Shown here one piece after another: positions 34,281 to 44,757 of a stretch of 64,000 bases of DNA. The stretch is taken from positions 1,612,001 to 1,676,000 of the forward strand of contig NZ_JAMZCY010000001.1 of assembly GCF_024519285.1 (NCBI RefSeq), in the 5' to 3' direction. Origin of the DNA: Cohnella sp. WQ 127256. Its GTDB lineage: Bacteria > Bacillota > Bacilli > Paenibacillales > Paenibacillaceae. A model generated the notes under the pieces. It did not search any database, was not told where the DNA came from, and saw only the letters and a list, made by a program, of their open reading frames with translations. Position 1 is the first letter of the stretch. Each line of letters starts with the position of its first letter. The position numbers were made by a program, and so were the translations under genes.

Positions 34281-36104
34281 TTATTTCTTTAACGCTTGAG
34301 CAAGTAGTGATGCGTAGAACTCAGATCCCTCTTTTTTGAGATGTACACCGTCTTTGTAAAAAAATGAATCTTTACCTTTGCTTGCAGAGAACCAGTCTAC
34401 TAAAGTGGCATTGCTGTATTCTGCTGCTACTTTAGACAACGTAGAGTTCACGTTATTTTGCCACTTTCTCGGAACCCGTGTATTGACAATAAGGATCTGC
34501 TTCACCTCACTTAGGGAGTCGAGCAACTTATGCAGTTGCTTCGAATCGAAAGACCCGTTCGTACCCAATTCAATAATGATACGATCGTCCAGCTTGCCAT
34601 TCGCTTTAAGAGTGTCGACCACTACTTGTGCTTGTGAAATCTGTCGACCTATTTTTCCATCTATTAAGATTCCAGGAAGAAGCTCCTCTAGATAGGGCGC
34701 TGCGTCAAGAATGACCGAATCCCCAATCGCCGTAACCCCTTCTCCTGCTCCTATCTTCTTGATTTTATCGTCTGTTATATTGGGTTGCTTGTTTATAGGC
34801 GGTGCTTTTACTTTCTTGACTGGATGATCAGGCTTTATCGCAGGCTTCGATAAATCGATTTCGATTTCCGTTTCAACAGGAGTAAACACTTGAACAGCAG
34901 CTGATTGATTCGTGCTTCCGTGGACTGACATGGCCAATAGAATGACCGGAATGAGTGTTGCAAAGAATAACATACGCCATTGAAATCGAGGTTTTGATCT
35001 CATCCCGCTCCAAGTTCTACTCCATGCTCCGTTTCGAATCGGTTGCTCGATAAGCTTATAAGATAGCGTCGCTAATACAATGCTTGCTCCAAGCTGGATA
35101 AGGATCCGAAACATATTGAACCCGTCCGTGTTAACCGTTGAGCTAGTCAGCACGATAACCGGATAATGCCAAATATAAATACTATAGGAACGCTCTCCAA
35201 GCCAGCGCAGCGGGCTACAACCCAATATTTTGGCTAGTTGACTAGCTGGATGTGCAAGGACGGCGATCAATATTGCAGAGAGAATGGACAGGAGTAACAA
35301 TCCCCCATAGTATAGGAAATTTCCATATTCACTCGTGCGTCCAATCATGACCAGAATCGAAACGAGACTTATCGTTCCGATCCAATCCATAAGATTGCGT
35401 GAATTGCGAGCTACATTCGCAGTTAAGCTCTGGCTAGGCCAAGCGATGGCAAGAGCGGCACCTATAAGTAAGGCGAACACTCTTGTATCCGTACCATAAT
35501 AAACGCGACTTGGATCGCTACCCGGTTCATAGATCAGCGCCATCGAAATAACCGATATTACAGCTCCAGCTAACATGAACAAGATCAATTTGCCGCGTTG
35601 CCGAACAAATTTCAGCCCAAGTACGAGAACAATAGGCCATAGGATGTAAAATTGTTCCTCAATGGCTAACGACCAAAGATGCCCTATCGGTGATGAGGGT
35701 CCAAAGCTTTCGAAATATGAAACCTTGTGGAAGATTAGCCACCAGTTGTTAAAGTACAACATGGCTGATACGAAGTCACCTTGTAATCCTAACAATCGCG
35801 ATCGATCGATTAATAACAGCCATACGAATACGCACGCTAACATGACCAACATGGCAGGTAATAACCTTCGCGCTCGTCTGATCCAGAAATCCTTGAGGTC
35901 TATCTTCCTATCTCTTCTCCACTTCGCGACGATTTGATCCGTGATCAGGTAACCTGAAAGCACGAAGAAAACCCCAACACCTAACAGTCCTCCAGGCAAC
36001 CAATTTCGATTAAGATGGTACGCGATTACGGCTAATACGGATAACGCGCGTAGGCCATCTAGGCCAGGCATATAGCGCCCGCTCCGATTGAATTTCTCAG
36101 GCAT
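34281..36104 (-). CDS. OafA/OatA-type acyltransferase with C-terminal SGNH domain
   Basis: A 607-residue membrane acyltransferase. Acyltransferase-3 domain with about ten helices (10-390): PGLDGLRALSVLAVIAYH carries the catalytic His, with FFVLSGYLIT, RRARRLLPAM and HLWSLAIEEQFYILWP. A linker rich in Pro/Lys leads to an SGNH domain (about 455-605): GDSVILDA (catalytic Ser), ELGTNGS and the C-terminal DGVHL (Asp-His). OatA-like proteins O-acetylate peptidoglycan or teichoic/secondary polymers outside the cell. Monocistronic. Confidence 0.92.
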   Translation of the reverse strand: MPEKFNRSGRYMPGLDGLRALSVLAVIAYHLNRNWLPGGLLGVGVFFVLSGYLITDQIVAKWRRDRKIDLKDFWIRRARRLLPAMLVMLACVFVWLLLIDRSRLLGLQGDFVSAMLYFNNWWLIFHKVSYFESFGPSSPIGHLWSLAIEEQFYILWPIVLVLGLKFVRQRGKLILFMLAGAVISVISMALIYEPGSDPSRVYYGTDTRVFALLIGAALAIAWPSQSLTANVARNSRNLMDWIGTISLVSILVMIGRTSEYGNFLYYGGLLLLSILSAILIAVLAHPASQLAKILGCSPLRWLGERSYSIYIWHYPVIVLTSSTVNTDGFNMFRILIQLGASIVLATLSYKLIEQPIRNGAWSRTWSGMRSKPRFQWRMLFFATLIPVILLAMSVHGSTNQSAAVQVFTPVETEIEIDLSKPAIKPDHPVKKVKAPPINKQPNITDDKIKKIGAGEGVTAIGDSVILDAAPYLEELLPGILIDGKIGRQISQAQVVVDTLKANGKLDDRIIIELGTNGSFDSKQLHKLLDSLSEVKQILIVNTRVPRKWQNNVNSTLSKVAAEYSNATLVDWFSASKGKDSFFYKDGVHLKKEGSEFYASLLAQALKK

Positions 36105-36345
36105 AGGGGTTCCCCCAACCAGATTGATCTGAGTATGTACTCTTGATGTGTTTCATGCTGTCCATTCCTTTAACTCAAGAAGTCTGATTGCTTGCATAGG
36201 GTAGACGTAAAGGGCAAACTTAAAGTTTTGTATAATACTAATTATTTATGAAAAATTGAACAATAGCTTGGACTTCCAACACAAGCACGGGCAAATTTGT
36301 ACTCCATTTCGCTATTCCATCAAATCATATTCCATCAAATAATAA

Positions 36346-36372
36346 GAAAGACCGTCAGCATAACCTGACGGC
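36346..36372 (-). terminator. Terminator of the polysaccharide-use operon
   Basis: On the minus strand GGCCGTCAG and CTGACGGTC arms with a six-base loop, followed by TTTCTTATT. The remaining stretch 36105-36345 holds no gene I can support; it includes a short direct repeat ATTCCATCAAAT of unclear meaning. Confidence 0.85.
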
Positions 36373-36391
36373 CTCAAGCATTAACCCAATT

Positions 36392-39300
36392 TTATTCCAC
36401 CGTTAGACTCATTTCTGTACTTCTGGATGAGCTGTTTTCATTGGTGATTTCAGCCTGATATTGATAGATGCCTGGTAATTTCCCTTTTATTACTGTTGTA
36501 GCGGACTGCGCATTCGGTGTATTGGCTGTCAATTGCTGCGTATCAATCAGCACCCCGTTCTCATACAACCGATAACTCGTGCCATTCGTCCCCCACCACA
36601 TATTCATAGTAACGGTATAATCCCCCTTACGACCCCAATTGTTGTTCGACAATTCCGGTTTACCTGGAGAAGCATCCGTTACTGTGACTGTAAGTGGATC
36701 ACAATTGGTCGTTCCAACGGAATTAATAAGCTCGCAAGTGTAACTATAAGCACCGTTCTCTTTACCTGATACCGATTTAATCGATGTCTGTGGATCGGGA
36801 GAATGATCGGATAGATTCTTGGTTTCGATTAACGCTCCATTTTCATATAGCTTATAAACAGTGCCATTATTCCCCCACCACATATTCATACTCACATGGT
36901 ACTCACCATCATGTAACCCCGTCTCAAACCCATTATCATGTGATAAAAGTGGCTTTCCTGGCTTAGAAGCAAGCTCGTTACCTGGTGCAATATAAGTGAT
37001 GAGCGGAACAACGGTTTCTGCACTTCGCTCACCAATCGAATTCGAGGCCGTTACCAGAAAACGATACTCACCGAAGGAAGTAAACGGAACCTGAACTTCG
37101 AATGCGACCTCCCCGTCTGACAACTGCGTCTGTGTGACTAGTGTATCTAAGTTATCCAGCCAACCGTTACCATTTTGATCATTCCACACTTGGATCTTTG
37201 TACCTTGAGTAACACTTCCTGTAATCGTATAGGAATGTTCAAGCGTTGTTGACGATGCTACCGGATTAGTAACTACAGGCGGTGACATAACGGGTTCCCT
37301 TAAGTGAAGACCTACATAACGGTAAGGGAGATCAGCATTAGTAAGTGAGAATTGAGGCAACCTTTCCAGACTTGTCCAACGGTAAGGATCCGCTGCTGGT
37401 CCTCTTATCAACCCTTTTGGACGAACCTCTACAATCATTTGAGCCCTCAGAGCACCCATATCCGCTTGAACGATGGCGATTCCTGGTTTAAGTCCCCTTA
37501 TCGTCCCATTAGTATCTAGTGATAGGATATCAGCTTGCTCGGTACTCCAAGTAACAGGCAACGAAGGCATACGATAATTCCCCGTGTCCGTCAGTTCTGT
37601 AACCGTTAAGCTATCCTCTCCGTCGATGCTTAAGACGATATGCGCTCTATCCAATGAAATAGCTACTGGGTTTGAATCATCAGGCATTTTGTAGCGGAAC
37701 TGCAGCTCTACAAGACCGATCTCAAGATTAACGCCAATAGGCTTCAAGAAATAAATATCCGTATCCGTTAATGTTTGACCACGAAATGCTGACAAATCGA
37801 TATCAAAAGTTTCTAACTTTCCGTCATAAGCAACATCATAAGAATTGTAAAAGGGTTGTCTCGCATCCCATGAGCGCATGTAGAAACTAGACGATTGATT
37901 GACAGGTTCAGGATCTACGTTTGCAGTATAGCCAAGCTTGCCAATCAAATGAACTTCCGCAGCGTCTGGAATTTCCATCGCGATACGACCATTCACTCCT
38001 AAACCGGTATCACTACCGCTGAATACAATCGGATGATTATAGATCAGTCCGTCTTCCATTTGCACTGACGATGGTCGTCTAGCCCCTCCATATGGCGTCG
38101 ATGTACCGAATGGGAACGAGGCATACGTAGGTTCGATCGTCCAAGCTCCTTGCTCCGCATAGGTCTGAATCAGATCCTGGTAGATATACTCGTCTCCGAT
38201 AACATGGACGTAAGCTCGGGCTAAGTACTCGTTCGTCACCAGAGTGATCGCTGCTGTTCCTGTGCCTAAAGCCTCGATATGACCTTGATTTGAAATAGTC
38301 ACCAAATCCGGTCGATCACTGTAGAAGTGTGCATCCACTCCTGGCACCCATGCTTCGCGGCTGCCGTCACTGTATACCTTCTGAACTGTAAGCACATCTG
38401 AGGTACCCACTTGAACAGTTTTATTCACTTGGACAAAGTCCAAATGACTGACCTCTCTCTGTGGCGCCTCATCTTCATAAACAAGCTTAAACTCGGTAAG
38501 ATCAACTTTTCCATAAGTAATATTCGTAACCGAATTGTTTCTAACATTTACGTCGATTCTGATTTTTTGGCCCACATAGGCGGATAAATCCGCTTCGATC
38601 GACGTTCCTGTTCCCGTTACTGACAAATCCTTCTGAACTACAAATATATTTCCTGCGCCGCCCTCCCTATAGGCATCGAATATTACCGAGTTGTATGTCC
38701 CTGGTGGGGTCCCTTCAGGGTATCGGAAGGTCGCAATTGCCTTCACCTTGGATTTATTCGGAACGAGTATCGAATCAACAGAGGCACTCACCTGCTCTCC
38801 CGATTGAAGGGGCTCATAGCGATAGACATTGCTGTAAGATTGCCCGTCTTCCGATACAACCTCTTGCATCGCAGCCGCCGTACCATAAGCGCTACCTGTG
38901 CCTAAAGCAAACGGATGCCAACCGTTAGCCAAAGACCATGTGCTCCATGTTGCCTGCCCCACTCGTGGCAACAACGATTGCCCCAATGACTGCTTGACCG
39001 CGATCTCCATTGTCGCGCTAATCTGGCCTACCCTTGCCGTAATGGTCGCCGTACCAGGGGCTAGAGCTGACAGCTGACCATTAGAGGATATAGCTGCAAT
39101 AGCTTCATCGCTACTGGACCATAGGGGTGCATCAGACATTTCATCCTGATAGAAATAGAAGCCTTCCGGTGTAATGCCAGTAACGTCCAAAGCGTAATGG
39201 GAACCCACCGTCACATCCAGCTTCCTAGCTTGCATGGACTCGAGCTTTTGCTTCTGAAGGGTCTCACCCGATTGACGAACGACAAGCCGACTAAGCTCAG

Positions 39301-41527
39301 TGGTATAACTGCCGCTTCTATCCAAACCCAATGCCCCTTCTTCTCCATTGAAGAATACGAGTGTTTGAGGCCCAGTTGTCGTAATAACCAGATTTCCATC
39401 TTGATCCGGATACACGATACGGTCGTTCGTTACATCATATCTGGGCTGTCCATCCGGAAAGCTTACCGTGTCCGTCATACCTTCAGGAAACGTTATAAAC
39501 AGGAATGAATCATTCGCGTTCACCTGCTTGCCGCTTCTAGAATACAGATGAACTCCTGCCTTATCCGCCAAGTTACGATATAACTGAACAGAAGATATGG
39601 AGGGAGAGCTAATCCAAATATCACTACCTTCAGCATGATCTTTGTATGCAGCGGTTGCTAATTGTCCGGTACGTCCGAATACCTTAGCCCCTTCGGATTG
39701 TAATGCCGAGAATAAGGGAATTGGAACACTTCTTGATCCACCCAAAGCTGACCCTGGTTCTATGCCTTGCAACAGTGGCTCAAGCGCAGAATCAATAGCC
39801 TCTATTGTATACGTTTGCGGTTCAGCTTCAGTAATCGGAATGCCGATGACTTCTTCCATCTGAGTTGCCGATCGAGTATCTAGACCCTCTAAATCCCTTT
39901 TCCAATAACCCGAAGCATAGAACCAGACCAGCGTCTTTCCCGTACGTTTCCATAGCTCCAGAGAGCTTCTCTGCGAATCGTTCAAAGCATATGCATTGGC
40001 GAATAAATACAGCTTATACTGATCTGCCCTTCCTTCAAGCACATCCGACATCAACACGATATCATACGGAGCACCTGCCTGGGATAGCTCGTCTCGTATG
40101 AGTCGAAGTCTTTCGTTCACGTGAGAGGATGAGGATGATTGTATCATCTGGGAGAATTCGTCCACGACAAGCGCGATTTCCGCACCTGATTGTCTTGGTA
40201 ATTGAATGGAACCCTCTGCTAGCTGATTCATTAAACGAATTTCGTTTATCATACGAGCATTGTTAAAGCCGCCATAGCCTGTATCATCATACCAATGCTG
40301 GCCATATGATTTCGTCAGCGTCAATCCGAAGTTTCTCCATAACAGAGCAATCGAACCTTCCACATCGTCCGATAATGGAGGAGCGCCATGTGTATCCGTA
40401 CCTATGTGCGTCGCATAATCATCTTCTGCGACATACAGCTTGCCATGTAGTCTGGCCGAATCCATTGCTCCGTGAACGCTAGAGAACCCGTCGGATAGAT
40501 TACGATGTGTATAATCCAGAGGTGAATAGATCAAGTCGATATCCGGACTCTCTAACAACGCCTCAAGATCAAGCTCACCTGATATAGGCCCAAATTGACC
40601 AAAGGCCATCGTATAGCCACTATAGACGGACATGAGCTTATTACGTCCGGCTTCTTCTTTGACAACACTAGACAGGTCGACAATGAATTTCGAAAGCTGT
40701 CCATTCTGATATTGGACGTAATCGATTGCTGATCGATTCATATTCGGATTCAAAAAGGGGTCCCCGTTTGCCTTAGACGGAATGGATGCGCTTTCAAAAG
40801 TGACATTGTCTTCTCCCCAAGCAGCGCGTAGCTTCTCAACATCCCCTTCATAGGCTTTCTTTAACCACTCCCGAAAAGTCGCTACATTGCTCAAGCCGTG
40901 ATCAAAGTCACGATTAGCCCAAGTATCAACATTAAACCATTCTCCAGTGCTACCGCCGCTTAGCATGTATCCCAGAATATGGTCGCCAACAGGACTAGAT
41001 TCATATCGCCGGATCTGTTCTCTTAGGAACAATTCTGCACGATTTTTCCATTCCATAGAAGCTGTGGAATTTACACCCCAGCTCGAGCCTTTATCCCCGT
41101 TTACTTCCGCACTATTATTACGGTCGAAACCAAATGGCGTATCCGAACCCAGCCAGAGGATCGGAAGGAAATAGGCATTTGGATCAGTCTCTATGATTTT
41201 CTCCATCTCGGGTAACCATACTTCAAGCGTAGGGTATCCAGTCGTCAGTCGTGGCTGATAAATATGAATACCCGCTTTCTTAGCCGATTTAGTCATTTGT
41301 GGGTACCACTCCCACTGAAACCAAGCAACCAGTGGACGTGGATTTCCATTCAAGTGAAGTGTAGGTATACCCTCTAGATTTTCAACAGTTGCGGACTCAA
41401 CAGCTTCAAATTCCCCATGTGTGGGTGTCACCTGCTCTGCATAAGCCCGATTCGTATCTGGCGCTATTATGATTACGCTTGTCAAAAGCATACAAAAGCA
41501 GAGCAATCCGGATAATAACCGATTCAT
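36392..41527 (-). CDS. Large secreted modular glycoside hydrolase (GH42-like/clan A) with Ig-like modules
   Basis: A 1711-residue secreted protein. A signal peptide covers about 1-31 (cut near AYA). A TIM-barrel glycosidase region spans about 60-470 ([47 protein letters not shown]), with a GH42-type trimerisation-like domain after it ([12 protein letters not shown]...[12 protein letters not shown]). Bacterial Ig-like (Big_2) modules follow at about 776-850, 1029-1110 and 1296-1375 (for example [12 protein letters not shown]). Two tandem modules of about 90 residues (about 1520-1711) share MNMWWG-x-NGT-x-YxLYENG. No LPXTG or SLH anchor is seen. It is the last gene of the LacI-GH78-ABC operon. 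The catalytic family is by pattern; substrate unknown. Confidence 0.8.
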   Translation of the reverse strand: MNRLLSGLLCFCMLLTSVIIIAPDTNRAYAEQVTPTHGEFEAVESATVENLEGIPTLHLNGNPRPLVAWFQWEWYPQMTKSAKKAGIHIYQPRLTTGYPTLEVWLPEMEKIIETDPNAYFLPILWLGSDTPFGFDRNNSAEVNGDKGSSWGVNSTASMEWKNRAELFLREQIRRYESSPVGDHILGYMLSGGSTGEWFNVDTWANRDFDHGLSNVATFREWLKKAYEGDVEKLRAAWGEDNVTFESASIPSKANGDPFLNPNMNRSAIDYVQYQNGQLSKFIVDLSSVVKEEAGRNKLMSVYSGYTMAFGQFGPISGELDLEALLESPDIDLIYSPLDYTHRNLSDGFSSVHGAMDSARLHGKLYVAEDDYATHIGTDTHGAPPLSDDVEGSIALLWRNFGLTLTKSYGQHWYDDTGYGGFNNARMINEIRLMNQLAEGSIQLPRQSGAEIALVVDEFSQMIQSSSSSHVNERLRLIRDELSQAGAPYDIVLMSDVLEGRADQYKLYLFANAYALNDSQRSSLELWKRTGKTLVWFYASGYWKRDLEGLDTRSATQMEEVIGIPITEAEPQTYTIEAIDSALEPLLQGIEPGSALGGSRSVPIPLFSALQSEGAKVFGRTGQLATAAYKDHAEGSDIWISSPSISSVQLYRNLADKAGVHLYSRSGKQVNANDSFLFITFPEGMTDTVSFPDGQPRYDVTNDRIVYPDQDGNLVITTTGPQTLVFFNGEEGALGLDRSGSYTTELSRLVVRQSGETLQKQKLESMQARKLDVTVGSHYALDVTGITPEGFYFYQDEMSDAPLWSSSDEAIAAISSNGQLSALAPGTATITARVGQISATMEIAVKQSLGQSLLPRVGQATWSTWSLANGWHPFALGTGSAYGTAAAMQEVVSEDGQSYSNVYRYEPLQSGEQVSASVDSILVPNKSKVKAIATFRYPEGTPPGTYNSVIFDAYREGGAGNIFVVQKDLSVTGTGTSIEADLSAYVGQKIRIDVNVRNNSVTNITYGKVDLTEFKLVYEDEAPQREVSHLDFVQVNKTVQVGTSDVLTVQKVYSDGSREAWVPGVDAHFYSDRPDLVTISNQGHIEALGTGTAAITLVTNEYLARAYVHVIGDEYIYQDLIQTYAEQGAWTIEPTYASFPFGTSTPYGGARRPSSVQMEDGLIYNHPIVFSGSDTGLGVNGRIAMEIPDAAEVHLIGKLGYTANVDPEPVNQSSSFYMRSWDARQPFYNSYDVAYDGKLETFDIDLSAFRGQTLTDTDIYFLKPIGVNLEIGLVELQFRYKMPDDSNPVAISLDRAHIVLSIDGEDSLTVTELTDTGNYRMPSLPVTWSTEQADILSLDTNGTIRGLKPGIAIVQADMGALRAQMIVEVRPKGLIRGPAADPYRWTSLERLPQFSLTNADLPYRYVGLHLREPVMSPPVVTNPVASSTTLEHSYTITGSVTQGTKIQVWNDQNGNGWLDNLDTLVTQTQLSDGEVAFEVQVPFTSFGEYRFLVTASNSIGERSAETVVPLITYIAPGNELASKPGKPLLSHDNGFETGLHDGEYHVSMNMWWGNNGTVYKLYENGALIETKNLSDHSPDPQTSIKSVSGKENGAYSYTCELINSVGTTNCDPLTVTVTDASPGKPELSNNNWGRKGDYTVTMNMWWGTNGTSYRLYENGVLIDTQQLTANTPNAQSATTVIKGKLPGIYQYQAEITNENSSSRSTEMSLTVE

Positions 41528-41553
41528 CTTCCTACCTCCACAATGTCAAATAG

Positions 41554-42387
41554 CTATCCTTTAATAGAGCCAGCAGTCATCCCCTCAATAAAATAACGAG
41601 AGAAGAGCAAATAGACGAGCATGGATGGAATCGTTACAATGGTTAAACCCGCCAACAGAACACCATAATTGGTATTATACTGGGATTGAAAGTTAAGCAA
41701 GCCTAGCGGCAATGTTTTTAACCGATCTTCCGATATCGTAATCAACGCCCAGAAGAACTCGCTCCAAACCCCTACGAAGCTCATGATGGAGACAACTGCG
41801 AGAACAGGAACAATGAGCGGAAGATCGATCGACCAGAATATACGTAACAACCCGGCTCCATCTATTTTTGCTGCCTCTTCCATCTCTTTGGGCAGGGTAT
41901 CGACGAAATTCTTAATCAAATAGATGGCCATTCCAATCCCTCCGCCTACATACGCCAGGATTAAACCCTGATGTGTATTCAGCAGATCGAATTGGCGAAG
42001 CATCAGGAATACAGGAATAGTCGTCATCTCAGAGGTTATCATCAACGTAGCTAGAAATAAAAAGAACAGGATCTGATACCCCGGCGGTTTCCATTTGCCT
42101 AACGCATACGCGGCAAGCGTTACGACGATTAATTGAATAAGCAGTGTAGCGCCTGTAACCGTTACACTGTTCAGAAAGTAGACAGATACTTTACCAATAT
42201 GGAATGCATCTGCGTAATTCATCCATTGTAACTTTCCTGTAGGCCATAACCGTGTAGGAAACAACATAATGTCTTTAGTCGATCTCAGTGAATTCAAGAT
42301 CATATAAAGCATAGGATACAGAATAATTAAAGTAATTAACGACAACAACACATAGTTACTCCACTGCGCTAGTCTGTTTCTGGACAT
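41554..42387 (-). CDS. Carbohydrate ABC transporter permease (MalG-like), polysaccharide operon
   Basis: A permease of about 277 residues with six helices, EAA loop LPKEMEEAAKIDGAGLLRIFWSIDLPLIVPVLA and the C-terminus RYFIEGMTAGSIKG. The ATG at 42387 is six bases after AGAGGG; the ATG at 42393 abuts it, so I prefer 42387. It pairs with the MalF-like gene just upstream and imports the products of the two glycosidases. Confidence 0.9.
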   Translation of the reverse strand: MSRNRLAQWSNYVLLSLITLIILYPMLYMILNSLRSTKDIMLFPTRLWPTGKLQWMNYADAFHIGKVSVYFLNSVTVTGATLLIQLIVVTLAAYALGKWKPPGYQILFFLFLATLMITSEMTTIPVFLMLRQFDLLNTHQGLILAYVGGGIGMAIYLIKNFVDTLPKEMEEAAKIDGAGLLRIFWSIDLPLIVPVLAVVSIMSFVGVWSEFFWALITISEDRLKTLPLGLLNFQSQYNTNYGVLLAGLTIVTIPSMLVYLLFSRYFIEGMTAGSIKG

Positions 42388-42389
42388 CT

Positions 42390-43268
42390 TCATCCCTCTC
42401 GATTCGCCATTAGTTTTCTACTAATCAACGTCAGCACAAGGATGATGATGAACAATAGAATTCCCATGGTAATAGCTTCGCCGAATTTGAAGGACAGGAA
42501 CGCCCTCCGATAAACCATAATTCCAAGCACCGTCGTACTGTCGCCCGGTCCGCCTCCCGTCATCATATAGATGAGGTCGAACGCTTTAAGACCACCGATT
42601 AACGATAAAATGAAATTCACTTCCGTTATACCCGTTAATAATGGGCGAAAGATATTCCACATCATCCTGGTTTTTCCGGCACCATCGATTTTAGCACTCT
42701 CTATGACTTCCTTAGGGATAGTCAACATAGCCACGATGTAGAACGTAACCGTCAGACCAATATATTTCCACGTATTGACTGCCATGATCATATTCATTGC
42801 CGTACTGGGATCACCCAGCCATCCCCTGGCAAAGGAGCCGAGCCCCAGCTTGTGTAACCATTCGTTCACCATGCCGAAATTCGGGGAAAGCATATTGACC
42901 CAGAGGAGGGATACGACCGCCCCAGGCAAGATGACCGGAGTATAGATGGCCACCCGCAGTAATTTTTTCCAACGCTCTGACACGAGAGAATAGATAAAAA
43001 ATGCAATTAGAAATCCAAGGACAGTTTGTGCGACTGTTGTTATAAAAGCGAATTTAAGCGTACGTCCAGTCGATTCCCAGAAGTGGATATCGCTCCATAT
43101 CGTTTCGTAATTTCTCCATCCGACCCATCTGAATGCTGCATTGAAGCCATTCCAATCGGTAAAGCTTCTTACGATGCTGGTCGTTACCGGATAGAGAAAG
43201 AAGGCTACGAATAACAACAAAGCCGGTAATAAGAATAAGTAAGACATCAGTGTTTTACGTTCTGTCAT
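42390..43268 (-). CDS. Carbohydrate ABC transporter permease (MalF-like), polysaccharide operon
   Basis: A 292-residue permease with EAA loop IPKEVIESAKIDGAGKTRMMWNIFRPLLTG and the TGGGPGDSTTVLG segment typical of UgpA/MalF-type sugar permeases. The ribosome-binding site GAGGAG is good. No ATPase gene is in the operon, so a shared MsmX-type ATPase is expected. Confidence 0.9.
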   Translation of the reverse strand: MTERKTLMSYLFLLPALLLFVAFFLYPVTTSIVRSFTDWNGFNAAFRWVGWRNYETIWSDIHFWESTGRTLKFAFITTVAQTVLGFLIAFFIYSLVSERWKKLLRVAIYTPVILPGAVVSLLWVNMLSPNFGMVNEWLHKLGLGSFARGWLGDPSTAMNMIMAVNTWKYIGLTVTFYIVAMLTIPKEVIESAKIDGAGKTRMMWNIFRPLLTGITEVNFILSLIGGLKAFDLIYMMTGGGPGDSTTVLGIMVYRRAFLSFKFGEAITMGILLFIIILVLTLISRKLMANREG

Positions 43269-43344
43269 GTGGATCTCCTCGTCACAAACGTGAGACTGGC
43301 AATATGGATGACCTCACCAGTCTCTGACGTTTGGAAATGTAAGA

Positions 43345-44700
43345 CTATTGTTTACCTGAATTTATAGCATTGCGATGATCCTTCTCCATCTTCTCTGCAG
43401 TGCTTTTCACATCTGCATCACTCTTGAGCAAATACTCGGCAAAGCTTGCTTGTAATAGCTTAGCTAGTTCTCCTGGATTGTAGCTTAGTTGTTGTTTAGG
43501 ATAATCTGAAGCGCTAGATGCAACTTGATCGATCAGCGTATCAATAGTCTCGTTTCCGGTCTTCAGATCCTTCAAAACAGGCATGGATTGCGTTGACTCC
43601 GCCCAGAGCTTCTGATTTTCCTGGCTAGTCAAGTATTTCAAGAAAGTAACCGATTCTTCTGGATGTTTGCTCGCCTTCAGCACGAAGAATCCATCTGCGG
43701 TAAGCGGAGCTTGAGCTTTCATACCTTCGGGAGCAGGGAACAAGAAGGCTCCCAGTTCATCATCGATTTGAGGCTGAAGCGCAGAGATCTGATTGTTGTT
43801 TCCTAACACCATAGCTGCTTTTTTGCTAAGTAGTAGATTAGAAACCTCGTCTCCACCAACCGCGAAAGAATCCTTACCGAAATACCCCTGATTAAACCAT
43901 TTTTTCGTAAACTCCATAGCTGCGAGATATTCAGGTGAAGAATAGCTTTCCTCGCCCTTTAACCAATCCCCAGTCGCTGTTCCGTTACGGTAGAAGTTCA
44001 TACCTGCGAATGAATCCTTAAGAATATCGAGATTTCCATCCTTACCGCTGGCAGCAAGTGGAATGATATTCTTCGAGGCTAATGTCGACATGATCATTTC
44101 GAATTGCTCCAACGTTTGCGGAATTTGTAACTGGTTATCTTCGAATATCTTTTTGTTATAAATGACGACCTGGAAGGAGAGCTTAAACGGAATATTGGAA
44201 ACATACGGCTTCTCTGGACTTACAATACTTGTTGCTAGCAGATCGTTACGAACAAATGAATTTTTCCAAGCCTCATCTTTGTTCAGATATTCATCTAGAG
44301 GAAGTGCTGCATCGACCTCATTGACGAACGGTGCCATCCAGTGTGTCCATCCGAACGAGATGTCTGGCTCTTGCTTTGAAGCTACTTTGGTTTGTAGAAC
44401 CTCGATGACCTTATCCCATGGGACGATTTCAGGTTTAATTTTAATATTCGGATTCGCTGCTTCAAAATTTTTGATCGTTTCGTTCATCTTATCTTCGAAC
44501 TCGGGCCAAATATAGAGAAATTTAAGTGTTACCTGCTCCGTTGAACTGTTCGACGCTGATGCCGCTGGCTCCGTTGCATTCGTTGCAACTGGTGATTCCG
44601 TGGCACCTGTTTCTTTATTTCCAGACCCACAAGCTGCTAGCATTAAGATTAGAGCTGCACAAATCGACCAGACTCCCCAGACCTTAGTCATCTTTTTCAT
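43345..44700 (-). CDS. Sugar-binding lipoprotein of the polysaccharide operon
   Basis: A 451-residue family 1 solute-binding lipoprotein. Signal and lipobox LAAC lie near residue 22, then a Thr/Ser/Ala-rich linker and VTLKFLYIWPEFEDKMNETIKNFEAANPNIKIKPEIVPWDKV. The C-terminal KHPEESVTFLKYLTSQENQKLWAE is the usual family signature. Ligand is probably an oligosaccharide freed by the GH42-like enzyme and trimmed by GH78. Confidence 0.92.
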   Translation of the reverse strand: MKKMTKVWGVWSICAALILMLAACGSGNKETGATESPVATNATEPAASASNSSTEQVTLKFLYIWPEFEDKMNETIKNFEAANPNIKIKPEIVPWDKVIEVLQTKVASKQEPDISFGWTHWMAPFVNEVDAALPLDEYLNKDEAWKNSFVRNDLLATSIVSPEKPYVSNIPFKLSFQVVIYNKKIFEDNQLQIPQTLEQFEMIMSTLASKNIIPLAASGKDGNLDILKDSFAGMNFYRNGTATGDWLKGEESYSSPEYLAAMEFTKKWFNQGYFGKDSFAVGGDEVSNLLLSKKAAMVLGNNNQISALQPQIDDELGAFLFPAPEGMKAQAPLTADGFFVLKASKHPEESVTFLKYLTSQENQKLWAESTQSMPVLKDLKTGNETIDTLIDQVASSASDYPKQQLSYNPGELAKLLQASFAEYLLKSDADVKSTAEKMEKDHRNAINSGKQ

Positions 44701-44757
44701 TTTCTTTGCTCCCCTTATTCAAATTAGTTTATTTTCAATGTTTACACATTAAAAAAC

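Noticed and set aside
36310..36345. Direct repeat ATTCCATCAAAT, two copies
   Set aside because: Two copies of 12 bases in an A/T-rich gap; no spacer structure or associated genes, so neither a CRISPR nor an attachment site.
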